In this document: piece after piece, positions 1 to 6,141 of the stretch | Position numbering within the stretch: position 1 is the stretch's first letter | How the letters are laid out: each line of letters starts with the position of its first letter | Origin: CAYQQR01 sp964420035 | GTDB taxonomy: Bacteria; Bacteroidota; Bacteroidia; Bacteroidales; SM23-62 | DNA length: 50,517 bases | Reading direction: 5' to 3' | NCBI GenBank assembly: GCA_964420035.1 | Contig: CAYQQR010000029.1 | Location: 1-50,517 of the forward strand | The notes under the pieces: generated by a model | What the model saw: only the letters and a program-made list of their open reading frames with translations | What the model was told of the DNA's origin: nothing | Databases searched by the model: none | Program-made: the position numbers and the translations under genes

Positions 1-2
1 AG

Positions 3-131
3 GCAAATCAGAAAGGTCTGCCTTTGGTAGCTTTTAAATTTCAGGATGGCTTTGCAAACAAGTTTGATGGGGTCATATCCGAGATTGTTCGCCCCGAATG
101 CTCGGGGCTCACGATCTCTACCTGGGGTTGA
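3..131 (+). other. Open frame at left edge, possible 3' end of a gene
   Basis: One frame is open from the window edge to a TGA ending at 131 and encodes about 42 residues. I recognise no domain. The frame may be the tail of a gene that begins outside the window or simply chance. It is followed by a short hairpin (cctgc/gcagg near 149-162) and a T-rich stretch, which would suit a gene end, and then by a perfect 7-bp inverted repeat (tgaaagc/gctttca, about 186-201). Confidence 0.2.
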
Positions 132-218
132 TTCAAAAGCAAAAAGGCCTGCTGACGCAGGTTATTTTATTTTCTCAAGCCGCTTATGAAAGCAAGCTTT
201 CAACGCGGCTCTCCAAAA

Positions 219-247
219 TAAAAAACCTTTGCACTCGCGTGCAAAGG
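219..247 (-). terminator. Rho-independent terminator after tRNA-Pro
   Basis: A perfect 9-bp inverted repeat (226-234 pairs with 239-247, loop tcgc) is followed on the minus strand by a run of T residues (225-219). It lies directly downstream of the tRNA-Pro gene and fits an intrinsic terminator for it. An A/T-rich stretch on the other side could let it act in both directions. Confidence 0.75.
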
Positions 248-261
248 CCTTTTTGCTTTTG

Positions 262-336
262 TCGGGGTGCCGAGATTTGAACTCGGGACCCCTCGCCCCC
301 CAGACGAGTACTCTAACCTGGCTGAGCTACACCCCG
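262..336 (-). tRNA. tRNA-Pro (anticodon GGG)
   Basis: Read on the minus strand this folds as a tRNA: acceptor CGGGGTG pairs with CACCCCG, U8-A9 are present, and the D arm begins GCTC. The anticodon stem CTCGT/GCGAG encloses a seven-base loop CTGGGGG, with anticodon GGG at 301-299. The T arm contains GTTCAAATC and the discriminator base is A. GGG reads proline CCC/CCU codons. The 3' CCA is not encoded, so it must be added after transcription. An intrinsic terminator follows at once. The fold was made by eye; a tRNA scanner would confirm it. Confidence 0.93.
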
Positions 337-408
337 AACTAGCGGGCCAAAAATAATCAAATCCGGGGTCATACGCAAACAACAAGATTCCGAATTCAGG
401 ATGAAGTT

Positions 409-441
409 CCTGGATTCCTGGGTTCCTGGGTTCCTGAATTC
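409..441. repeat. Tandem octamer, four copies of TTCCTGGG-like unit
   Basis: Four consecutive degenerate 8-base units of the form ttcctgNN lie between tRNA-Pro and the deformylase gene, flanked by gaattcagg-type sequence. A related group (ttcctcgg, ttcctcag, ttcctgag) occurs near 5451-5476 in another intergenic stretch, so this is probably a dispersed intergenic repeat. No function is evident. Confidence 0.6.
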
Positions 442-490
442 AGTAATCCGCAATTACTTTAAGTCACAGAGGTGTAGGAAACAATAATGC

Positions 491-546
491 CAAAGAGACA
501 AAGAGACAAAGAGACAAAGAGACAAAGAGACAAAGAGACAAAGAGA
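491..546. repeat. Seven perfect tandem copies of CAAAGAGA
   Basis: Seven identical 8-bp units lie head to tail, ending about 84 bases before the deformylase start codon. The array is non-coding. Perfect short tandem arrays change copy number by slippage, so its length could vary between cells and alter spacing in the upstream region. Whether a promoter spans it cannot be told from the sequence. The rest of 337-629 shows only the TTCCTG repeat and no gene. Confidence 0.9.
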
Positions 547-629
547 CAACATTCCTTATATCCTTAAAACTTCATTTTTCTTCCATAAAATTAATACCGA
601 TTCACTAAATTTATTGAAAAAGAAACGCC

Positions 630-1112
630 ATGGACCTGAGCCATATCCGGAAACTGGGGGATCCCATACTGCATGAGGCATGCAAAGAGATCCGTATCGA
701 TGAACTGATGGATTACCTGCTGCTGGCAGAAGAGATGTCCGAACTGATCAGGATGCACCGCGAAGAAATGGGATTCGGCCAGGCCATTGCCGCCCCCCAG
801 GTCGGCCATTTGAAACGGCTGATCGTCGTGCATTCCGAGAAACCCCTCTATATCTTCAATCCTTACATCTTTGATCTAAGCAACGATATGAAGAAGATCA
901 TCGACGACTGCATGAGCTTCCCCGATATCAAGGTCCGGCTCAAAAGGCACAATTCCTGCCGCATCCGGTACCGCGACCATAACTGGAAGGAAAAGGTCAT
1001 GGAACTCAAGGGCGAAATGTCCTTCCTCCTCCAGCACGAATACGATCACCTGGAAGGAATACTGGCCATCGATAGGTCATTGGATAAGCCGAGGTATCAG
1101 TATCAGGTGTAG
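630..1112 (+). CDS. def: Peptide deformylase, divergent
   Basis: The 160-residue protein belongs to the peptide deformylase family, metal enzymes that remove the formyl group from the N-terminal methionine of new proteins. Motif 1 is GFGQAIAAPQVG (48-59) and motif 3 is QHEYDHLEG (135-143), with the HExxH metal-binding histidines and catalytic glutamate intact. Motif 2, normally EGCLS, reads DDCMS (92-96); the metal-binding cysteine is kept but the neighbours differ. Length is near normal. Such divergent copies often accompany a standard def gene, so this may be a second deformylase or a relative acting on another substrate. It stands alone, downstream of the CAAAGAGA array, with no operon partner visible. 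Confidence 0.88.
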   Translation: MDLSHIRKLGDPILHEACKEIRIDELMDYLLLAEEMSELIRMHREEMGFGQAIAAPQVGHLKRLIVVHSEKPLYIFNPYIFDLSNDMKKIIDDCMSFPDIKVRLKRHNSCRIRYRDHNWKEKVMELKGEMSFLLQHEYDHLEGILAIDRSLDKPRYQYQV

Positions 1113-1149
1113 GATTGCCTTCGGTGTAAATGGTGCAAAAAGGGGGTGC

Positions 1150-1201
1150 AAAACGGTAGTAAACGGCGGTGCTAACGGTTAAAAACGGTACTTAACGGTG
1201 C
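1150..1201 (+). repeat. Degenerate AACGGT repeats
   Basis: Five closely spaced aaCGG/aaCGGT elements (aaaacggtag, aaacggcggt, taacggtt, aaacggta, taacggtg) lie in the gap after the deformylase gene. They could be a low-complexity decay product or a protein-binding cluster. No gene or hairpin is seen. Confidence 0.4.
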
Positions 1202-1294
1202 CTTACTGTCGCCTTCTATTTTATATCTTTAGCTTAATCATATCTGAAATCAACACTCCTGAATTCAAATTCCTGGTCTTCCCCGGTTTTGTAC

Positions 1295-2242
1295 TTATCC
1301 GGATAAAGGGGAGTACGTTCTTACGGATATCAGGGAGTCCCGGGTATTGATCCCGATGATCCGTAAATAGCCGTTCCCTCCATTTACCGAACTTTCAACA
1401 CCTCTCTGGTAATTGGCCAGCATCTGGTAAACCTCGTTGCCCTGTTCACCGGTACTGACCAGCCTGCCGGTCCCGTCATTCAATACGTGTCCGCTGAAAA
1501 CCAGCAAAACATTCTCGTATTTACCAGCCAGCTTCTTCCAGATCTGTTCCCCGTTGTTTACCGCGTTTTGCCCTGTATCTTTACCTACGCCATAATACTG
1601 CGGTAACCATTTATGGCCCCGTGCTTCACTCATTCTTGTATCGTCTGAATACAGGTAAGCATGGGTGTTTATGATGACCCGGTGATCAGGATGTTCCCGG
1701 ATGACCTTTGCTGCCCAGTCCAGTACCTGGTTCCTCGGACCGAACTCAAGGGATAAGACAAGCCATTTTATGCCACCGGCCCTGAACAGGAAATAAACAT
1801 TGTCCATTTTCCCGGGCTCGAATGCTCCTCCGAATGCAGGCTGCTTGCTGTATTTATTATAGGGAAAGAAGCGATTGAACAAGCCGGTATCTCGAATATC
1901 CGCACTGCCCCCGGTTCCCATGTCGTGGTTGCCCGCGGCAAGAGCATAATTCACTTTTCCGTCCAGCTTGCCTAAAGCTTCCTCAGCAACTTTCCATTGC
2001 TTCTCATTGTTGTCGTCCGTTATATCGCCCTGGTGAAGAACAAATGCAATTTCGGCGGAATGTTCAGCTATCCATTCAGTCTGAGCGTAAAAAATTTCAG
2101 GATAACTTTCAGCATAGCTCTGGGTGTCAGGCAGCAGTACCAACCTGACTATCGGATCATCCTTACAGGAGGAGAGCAGTACCACTGCGATCACCAGGAA
2201 CGTTCCGGCAATATTTCTCATTTTGGTTCTTTGGTTTATCAT
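1295..2242 (-). CDS. Calcineurin-like metallophosphoesterase, lipoprotein, frameshifted near C-terminus
   Basis: Metallophosphoesterase with the family metal-binding motifs in order: LLPDTQ (36-41), GDITDDNN (72-79), GNHD (104-107), a histidine in NTHAYL (192-197) and SGHV (250-253). The N-terminus is a hydrophobic signal ending in a lipobox (LLSSC, Cys26), so it is probably anchored in the periplasm or on the surface. Met8 is an equally good start. The frame closes at SPLSG, but one base out of frame the DNA continues with YPDKYKTGEDQEFEFRS and further residues to a stop at 1234. These relatives often end in such a YSPxxDKYKT segment. The gene therefore seems to have lost about 23 residues to a single-base shift in the cccctttatcc stretch, or the shift is a sequencing error. 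The substrate is unknown. Confidence 0.85.
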   Translation of the reverse strand: MINQRTKMRNIAGTFLVIAVVLLSSCKDDPIVRLVLLPDTQSYAESYPEIFYAQTEWIAEHSAEIAFVLHQGDITDDNNEKQWKVAEEALGKLDGKVNYALAAGNHDMGTGGSADIRDTGLFNRFFPYNKYSKQPAFGGAFEPGKMDNVYFLFRAGGIKWLVLSLEFGPRNQVLDWAAKVIREHPDHRVIINTHAYLYSDDTRMSEARGHKWLPQYYGVGKDTGQNAVNNGEQIWKKLAGKYENVLLVFSGHVLNDGTGRLVSTGEQGNEVYQMLANYQRGVESSVNGGNGYLRIIGINTRDSLISVRTYSPLSG

Positions 2243-2368
2243 AATGCCTGAATGTAAAATGAAAAATTAGAGTTTGGTTCTAAATATTTAATCCGCCTTC
2301 GCGGTCTGCTGAGGTGGACAATAAGTCATGGTATAATTTCCCGGAGCATGATGCTACGGAATTCAGGG

Positions 2369-2386
2369 TCCGGGGCTTGCCCCGGA
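2369..2386 (-). terminator. GC-rich hairpin after the Fic gene
   Basis: A perfect 8-bp stem, tccggggc/gccccgga, with a two-base loop lies 22 bases downstream of the Fic stop codon on the minus strand. It lacks a clear T-tract, so it may be a processing or stabilising hairpin rather than an intrinsic terminator. Confidence 0.4.
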
Positions 2387-2407
2387 GTTCATACCAATGG
2401 ATTTTGA

Positions 2408-3565
2408 TCATTCGCTAACCGGTAAAAATCCTTCTTTATCCAGTGCTTGTATCACCCCGCGCAACAAAAAGTTATCCTGGAATTTCAATACATATTTGCG
2501 TCCGCCTTTCTCGATTGGTACAAGCATTTTTGCATCTTTCAATCGCTTTAATTGTCTTGATATTTCCTGTGGAAGTTTCTTTTTGAAAACACCTTTAAAA
2601 TCTTTTGCCTGTACTTCCTGCTTTTCTGTTGCTATTTTTAACACAGTAGCTTCAAGATCACTTATATATTTCATTTTGAGTGCATAATCGATGGCCGGTA
2701 AAAGTATCTTGGTTTTTAGATAAGAAACATTTGCCAGTCTGTCTATCTTATTTATCTCATCCTTTAATCCTTGCATTACATAAATACACCAGCCAAGTAT
2801 ATCCATATCGTTTCCCCTGTCTGCTTTTGCTAACTGATCATAATATCGCTTTCGATCAGAACAAAAAACAGCATTTGGATTAATAATACGATCAATATCT
2901 TCACGGAAGCCTTGTTTGATCAGCATAGCATAAGTCAGCATCCTCACAACCCTTCCATTTCCATTGGCAAAAGGATGAATCCATAGAAACCTGTGATGTG
3001 CAATTGCAGTTTTAAGTAAGTCGTATTTTGACGGATCAGGTTTATAAATAAATCTGAACAACTCTTCCATATATTTAGAAACATCATAGGGAGGAGGTGG
3101 CTGATGCGCCGAATGGGCAATACTGATTTCTTCCTGTCTGAATCTCCCGGGAAAATGATCTCCCTCACCCCTGGGAGGAGGAGGTAATCCATCTACTATT
3201 CGTTTATGTATTCCCGCGAGAAACTTGCCATCTATTTGAATCTGGTCAATAACATCTTCAATATAGGACATGGTCTTCTCTAAATTCAAAATCTCCTTAA
3301 CATTGGGAGGCTTCTTATATCCTTCTTCGATCTTTGTTTCGATATACTCTGCAATCGTGGTGTTGTTTCCTTCAATACGCGCTGATGCAATACTTTCCAA
3401 AGTATGAAATACATGGTTTAGCTGACTGAACAATTCCCGGTGTGTGGTGAGCCTGATTTCCTTCTTCCTGAGGTGTTCCAGTTCAATAATCAGATCAGTC
3501 AGATCGGAATCAAATGACGGATAAACCAATTTTAATGGATAATATCTGAATTCAGGCATCGGCAT
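2408..3565 (-). CDS. Fic family protein (probable AMP transferase) with C-terminal winged helix
   Basis: Fic proteins usually transfer AMP from ATP to a hydroxyl side chain of a target protein. The core motif HPFANGNGR (197-205) is complete, with catalytic histidine 197 and the anion-binding GNGR. An inhibitory helix motif S-A-R-I-E-G-N (61-67) lies upstream of the core, as in class II Fic proteins where a glutamate from the same chain blocks ATP binding. An N-terminal Fic/DOC-type domain precedes it, and the last 100 or so residues look like a winged helix. The length of 385 residues is normal for this architecture. No antitoxin gene flanks it, in keeping with built-in inhibition. A promoter is proposed at 3652-3682. 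The target is unknown. Confidence 0.9.
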   Translation of the reverse strand: MPMPEFRYYPLKLVYPSFDSDLTDLIIELEHLRKKEIRLTTHRELFSQLNHVFHTLESIASARIEGNNTTIAEYIETKIEEGYKKPPNVKEILNLEKTMSYIEDVIDQIQIDGKFLAGIHKRIVDGLPPPPRGEGDHFPGRFRQEEISIAHSAHQPPPPYDVSKYMEELFRFIYKPDPSKYDLLKTAIAHHRFLWIHPFANGNGRVVRMLTYAMLIKQGFREDIDRIINPNAVFCSDRKRYYDQLAKADRGNDMDILGWCIYVMQGLKDEINKIDRLANVSYLKTKILLPAIDYALKMKYISDLEATVLKIATEKQEVQAKDFKGVFKKKLPQEISRQLKRLKDAKMLVPIEKGGRKYVLKFQDNFLLRGVIQALDKEGFLPVSE

Positions 3566-3651
3566 TTAATAGGCAGAATAGTTATTATTTAACGGTTTAA
3601 GTGATTATAATTAACAATTATAAATGCATTTATCTATAAATCTGCAAATTA

Positions 3652-3682
3652 CAAATATAGCCATTTCTATAATATTTAACAA
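3652..3682 (-). promoter_or_regulatory. Bacteroidota-type promoter for the Fic gene
   Basis: On the minus strand TATATTTG (3659-3652) matches the Bacteroidota -7 element TAnnTTTG. A TTG about 20 bases upstream (3682-3680) fits the -33 element. It lies about 85 bases before the Fic start. The surroundings (3566-3730) are very A/T-rich and hold two copies of atatttaaca either side of a gtcggtcgccg segment, which could be a regulator site. Confidence 0.5.
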
Positions 3683-4074
3683 TGTCGGTCGCCGATATTT
3701 AACAGAATCAGTTCCAATAGTTTAACAACCGGATCATATTTACAGAGTATCTGTTGGCCCCCAGTCACCCGTTATTGTGACCCCTCCGAAGCAACAAGGT
3801 ATGAATATAATCAACACATTCTTACTACAAAGGGTATCCGGTCTGAGGTAAGATATCTTTGGATAGAAGATTAATTCTGGGTTGTGCGGATTGTCCAAAA
3901 TCCTGGCATGGTGTTGGGCCATTACAGAACGTAGAATTTCTTGAATCCGATACATCCTTGTTTGACATTTAAAATAAGTTCTGCTAAATATCCATTAACA
4001 TTATAAGGTGAGGAACAGGGACTAGTATTGCCCACTTTTTTTGTACATTAAAGGGATGATTAAACACATCTTCA
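3683..4074. other. Intergenic stretch without a convincing gene
   Basis: This gap separates the divergent Fic and uracil-DNA glycosylase genes. The longest frame (71 codons, minus strand, 3740-3955) has no recognisable domain, no signal and no ribosome binding site. I see no RNA gene or clear hairpin. It should contain the uracil-DNA glycosylase promoter, but no clean TAnnTTTG element was found. Confidence 0.4.
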
Positions 4075-4683
4075 ATGGAACTCAACTTCGAAAACCAGGC
4101 ATCGAACCTGTCGGAATTGAAGGAAGAAGTGCAGCAATGCACCCGCTGCCGGTTGGCCCATACCCGCGAGCATGTCGTATTCGGGGAGGGGAACCCCGAA
4201 GCATCTCTTTTTTTGATCGGGGAGGCCCCCGGCAGGAACGAGGATGAACAGGGAAGGCCCTTCGTGGGCCGGTCGGGGCAGCTGCTGGACAAGATCCTGT
4301 CCGTGTGCGGATTTACCCGGAAAGACCATGCCTTCATCACCAGCATCGTGAAATGCAGACCGCCGGATAACCGGATGCCCACCACGGAAGAACTATCCTG
4401 TTGTAAGCCCTGTCTCCTCAGACAAATAGAATTAATAAAACCCGAGATGCTGATCTTCCTTGGCGCTACGGCCCTGAAAAATATGCTGGGTCCGTCCATG
4501 AAGATCACCCGGGTCAGGGGTCAATGGCTCCAGTGGGAAGACCTGCCCGCCATGGCCGTCTACCATCCCGCCGCCCTGCTCCGAACCCCCTCCCTCAAGA
4601 AAGACACCTGGGAGGATTTTAAGAGGATCGTCGGGAAGTATCGTGAGTTGGTGGATCCGGAGCATTATTCTGAATATGTCTGA
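4075..4683 (+). CDS. Uracil-DNA glycosylase, family 4 (iron-sulfur)
   Basis: Removes uracil from DNA as the first step of base excision repair. Family 4 features are present: the active-site motif GEAPGRNED (49-57), the HPAALLR motif (164-170) with its conserved histidine, and four cysteines (22, 25, 94, 110) whose spacing matches the [4Fe-4S] ligands of known family 4 enzymes. Cys113 is an extra cysteine nearby. The length of 202 residues is typical. The gene stands alone and converges on trmO across a repeat-rich gap. Confidence 0.93.
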   Translation: MELNFENQASNLSELKEEVQQCTRCRLAHTREHVVFGEGNPEASLFLIGEAPGRNEDEQGRPFVGRSGQLLDKILSVCGFTRKDHAFITSIVKCRPPDNRMPTTEELSCCKPCLLRQIELIKPEMLIFLGATALKNMLGPSMKITRVRGQWLQWEDLPAMAVYHPAALLRTPSLKKDTWEDFKRIVGKYRELVDPEHYSEYV

Positions 4684-4686
4684 ATG

Positions 4687-4866
4687 GACCACGGACCTAG
4701 GAAAAGACCACAGACCACACCTGCCTGCCGGCAGGCAGGGACCACAGACGACGGTACGTTTGTGGATTTCGATAATTCTTACCTCGGGCTGGATTTAATT
4801 CAGAAACGAGAACTTATTTAATCTATACTATCAACGGCCGTGGTACGTGGTCCGTCGTCCGTGGTC
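4687..4866. repeat. Inverted-repeat intergenic element between convergent genes
   Basis: The outer arms gaccacggac (4687-4696) and gtccgtggtc (4857-4866) are perfect inverted copies, with further accaca/tggt variants inside. A 20-bp perfect palindrome of alternating cctg/caggc units lies at 4720-4739. Placed between two convergent genes, it is likely a REP-like element or a two-way transcription stop. Confidence 0.65.
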
Positions 4867-4869
4867 TTA

Positions 4870-5316
4870 TTACAACCCCAACTCCTTCTCTACCTCCAGG
4901 CGCTTCATTTTTCCCGGACAGTCGATTGACGGAATGAAGGGTTTAATATCCAGGACCGGGGTTACGTCATACGCATCGATCCCGGAGACATAAAGCATGT
5001 TATCTTCGATACGTTCGAGTTTTATGACTGCAAAACCGATGGGATTGGGCCGGTTGGGCGAACGGGTGGCAAAGAGGCCGAAAGTGCGGCTGCTTCGCGG
5101 GGGACGGACCGGGGTGTACCATCCCGTGGAAAGATGCATGTGATACAGCACGATGATGTGATCATAAGCTTCCAGACCCTCCAGGGCCTCAGTATATTCA
5201 TCGTAGATCTCTATGCTCCCCTTGTTTTCCGGCTGCAGCGATCCCTGCCGGGGAGCGCCGGTTTCGGGGATCAGCTCCGAGTGGAATTCACCAATGGGTT
5301 GGTATTCGATTGTCAT
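4870..5316 (-). CDS. trmO: tRNA N6-threonylcarbamoyladenosine(37) methyltransferase TrmO
   Basis: TrmO (YaeB/TsaA family) uses S-adenosylmethionine to methylate t6A at position 37 of threonine tRNAs. Seen here are the start MTIEYQPIGEFHS, the family signature RSPNRPNPIG, and the DVTPVLDIKPF segment that matches the usual DGTPVLDIKPY. The protein is 148 residues from this start, which fits the catalytic beta-barrel without the C-terminal extension of the E. coli enzyme. The frame is open to an earlier ATG at 5370, but the extra residues are hydrophobic and unlike any TrmO, so the internal ATG is preferred. Confidence 0.9.
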   Translation of the reverse strand: MTIEYQPIGEFHSELIPETGAPRQGSLQPENKGSIEIYDEYTEALEGLEAYDHIIVLYHMHLSTGWYTPVRPPRSSRTFGLFATRSPNRPNPIGFAVIKLERIEDNMLYVSGIDAYDVTPVLDIKPFIPSIDCPGKMKRLEVEKELGL

Positions 5317-5450
5317 CGCTTCGGTATTTTGGAAAAACAGCAAAGTTAGCAAGTAAATGATGACAGGCATGGCATCGGGATTAAAGATGTAAGATGTAAA
5401 ATTAAGAATATATTTCAGGGAGGTTGAGATTCAGAATTCAGAATGTAGTT

Positions 5451-5476
5451 CCTCGGTTCCTCAGTTCCTGAGTTCA
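5451..5476. repeat. Degenerate TTCCTNNG octamers
   Basis: Three octamer-like units (ttcctcgg, ttcctcag, ttcctgag) are flanked by aattcag sequence. They resemble the array at 409-441, so the two sites appear to be members of one dispersed intergenic repeat. Confidence 0.5.
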
Positions 5477-5528
5477 GTAGGCAGTAGGCATATCTACAGC
5501 GAAGCGAATGAGCAGCAGCCGAAGGTCC

Positions 5529-5609
5529 CGAAAAATAGCAAAGCTACGCTTCGCGTAATTTTTCGAGGATTCTCGAAAATCTAAAACAGCAAAGCTGCTA
5601 AGATTTTCG
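5529..5609. repeat. Two consecutive hairpins upstream of trmO
   Basis: The first is cgaaaaat (5529-5536) pairing with atttttcg (5558-5565). The second is cgaaaatct (5574-5582) pairing with agattttcg (5601-5609), with an inner cagc/gctg stem around aaa. They share the cgaaaa/ttttcg theme. They lie between the small minus-strand ORF (end 5657) and trmO (start 5316), and could act as terminators or a structured leader. The gap 5317-5656 holds no other gene that I can support. Confidence 0.55.
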
Positions 5610-5656
5610 AAACGAGCAACGGCGAGCGCAGCGAGCGAGAAACAGTGAAGCTAGTA

Positions 5657-5806
5657 TCAAAGATTCAGGATCTCGAAATAGGTCCTCTTCCAGGTATTGC
5701 AGTATTTATTGAATAAATGGCGAAATCCTGTTTTTTCCTTTTTTTTGGTTTCCTGCAGGTTCATTTCCTGCTGAAGCTTCTTCTTTTTTTTCTTCTTGTC
5801 CGGCAT
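5657..5806 (-). CDS. Small basic protein, 49 residues, unknown function
   Basis: A short frame encodes a lysine-rich protein that starts MPDKKKKKKKLQQ and ends in a mixed segment (GFRHLFNKYCNTWKR, then YFEILNL). A near-perfect Shine-Dalgarno sequence, GAAAGGAGGT (5820-5811 on the minus strand), lies four bases before the ATG. That is rare in this phylum and argues that the frame is really translated. A -7-like promoter element lies about 35 bases upstream of the start codon. I do not recognise a family. The charged N-terminus suggests nucleic-acid or ribosome binding, but this is only inference. Confidence 0.6.
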   Translation of the reverse strand: MPDKKKKKKKLQQEMNLQETKKKEKTGFRHLFNKYCNTWKRTYFEILNL

Positions 5807-5840
5807 GACGACCTCCTTTCCCTGTGTGGCTGCGATGGTA

Positions 5841-5848
5841 CAAATATA
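5841..5848 (-). promoter_or_regulatory. TAnnTTTG promoter element for the small basic ORF
   Basis: TATATTTG on the minus strand matches the Bacteroidota -7 element and lies about 35 bases before the small ORF's ATG. A convincing -33 element is not visible at the expected distance. The surrounding 5849-5910 is very A/T-rich. Confidence 0.45.
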
Positions 5849-5960
5849 CGTTAAATTTACAATAAGTACACGTTGAATTAATAAAAAATTAACATTAATT
5901 TAAAATTGGGTTGTTCCCGGTTCTCAGTTAATCTGAATTATTTCCCATCTTCTGCTTAAT

Positions 5961-6088
5961 TAGGGAGAAATCCTTTGTTGACGAGAGAGCCGGCTTTAAA
6001 TTCACTTGGATATTGACCGTACAGTTGAAGCAACTTCAAATTCAGGATGGTATTGTCATAACATTTTTAGGGAGAACCTTTAGTTGAC
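5961..6088 (+). promoter_or_regulatory. Direct repeats and palindrome upstream of the first beta-helix gene
   Basis: Two near-identical elements, TAGGGAGAAATCCTTTGTTGAC (5961-5982) and TAGGGAGAACCTTTAGTTGAC (6068-6088), lie about 107 bases apart. Between them is an inverted repeat, ttgaag-caa-cttcaa (6025-6039). A third, weaker copy (tagggatgctcctgttgaagac) occurs before the next beta-helix gene at about 8460-8481. The pattern suggests a shared regulator or sigma-factor site, but the protein that binds is unknown. Confidence 0.4.
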
Positions 6089-6141
6089 CGTCTATATGGT
6101 ACCAGAATTCACTGGCTTTGGGTTCCAAACACACATTTCAG

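Noticed and set aside
98..385. Short open frames overlapping tRNA-Pro on both strands
   Set aside because: They run through the tRNA and its terminator and have no domain. They are shadows of the RNA gene.
491..546. CRISPR array
   Set aside because: The units are 8 bp with no spacers, and no cas genes are present.
3740..3955. 71-codon minus-strand frame between the Fic and uracil-DNA glycosylase genes
   Set aside because: No domain, signal, ribosome binding site or promoter; composition gives no support for coding.
5317..5370. Hydrophobic N-terminal extension of TrmO
   Set aside because: TrmO proteins start close to the internal Met. The extension looks like a chance open frame and a membrane segment makes no sense for a tRNA enzyme.
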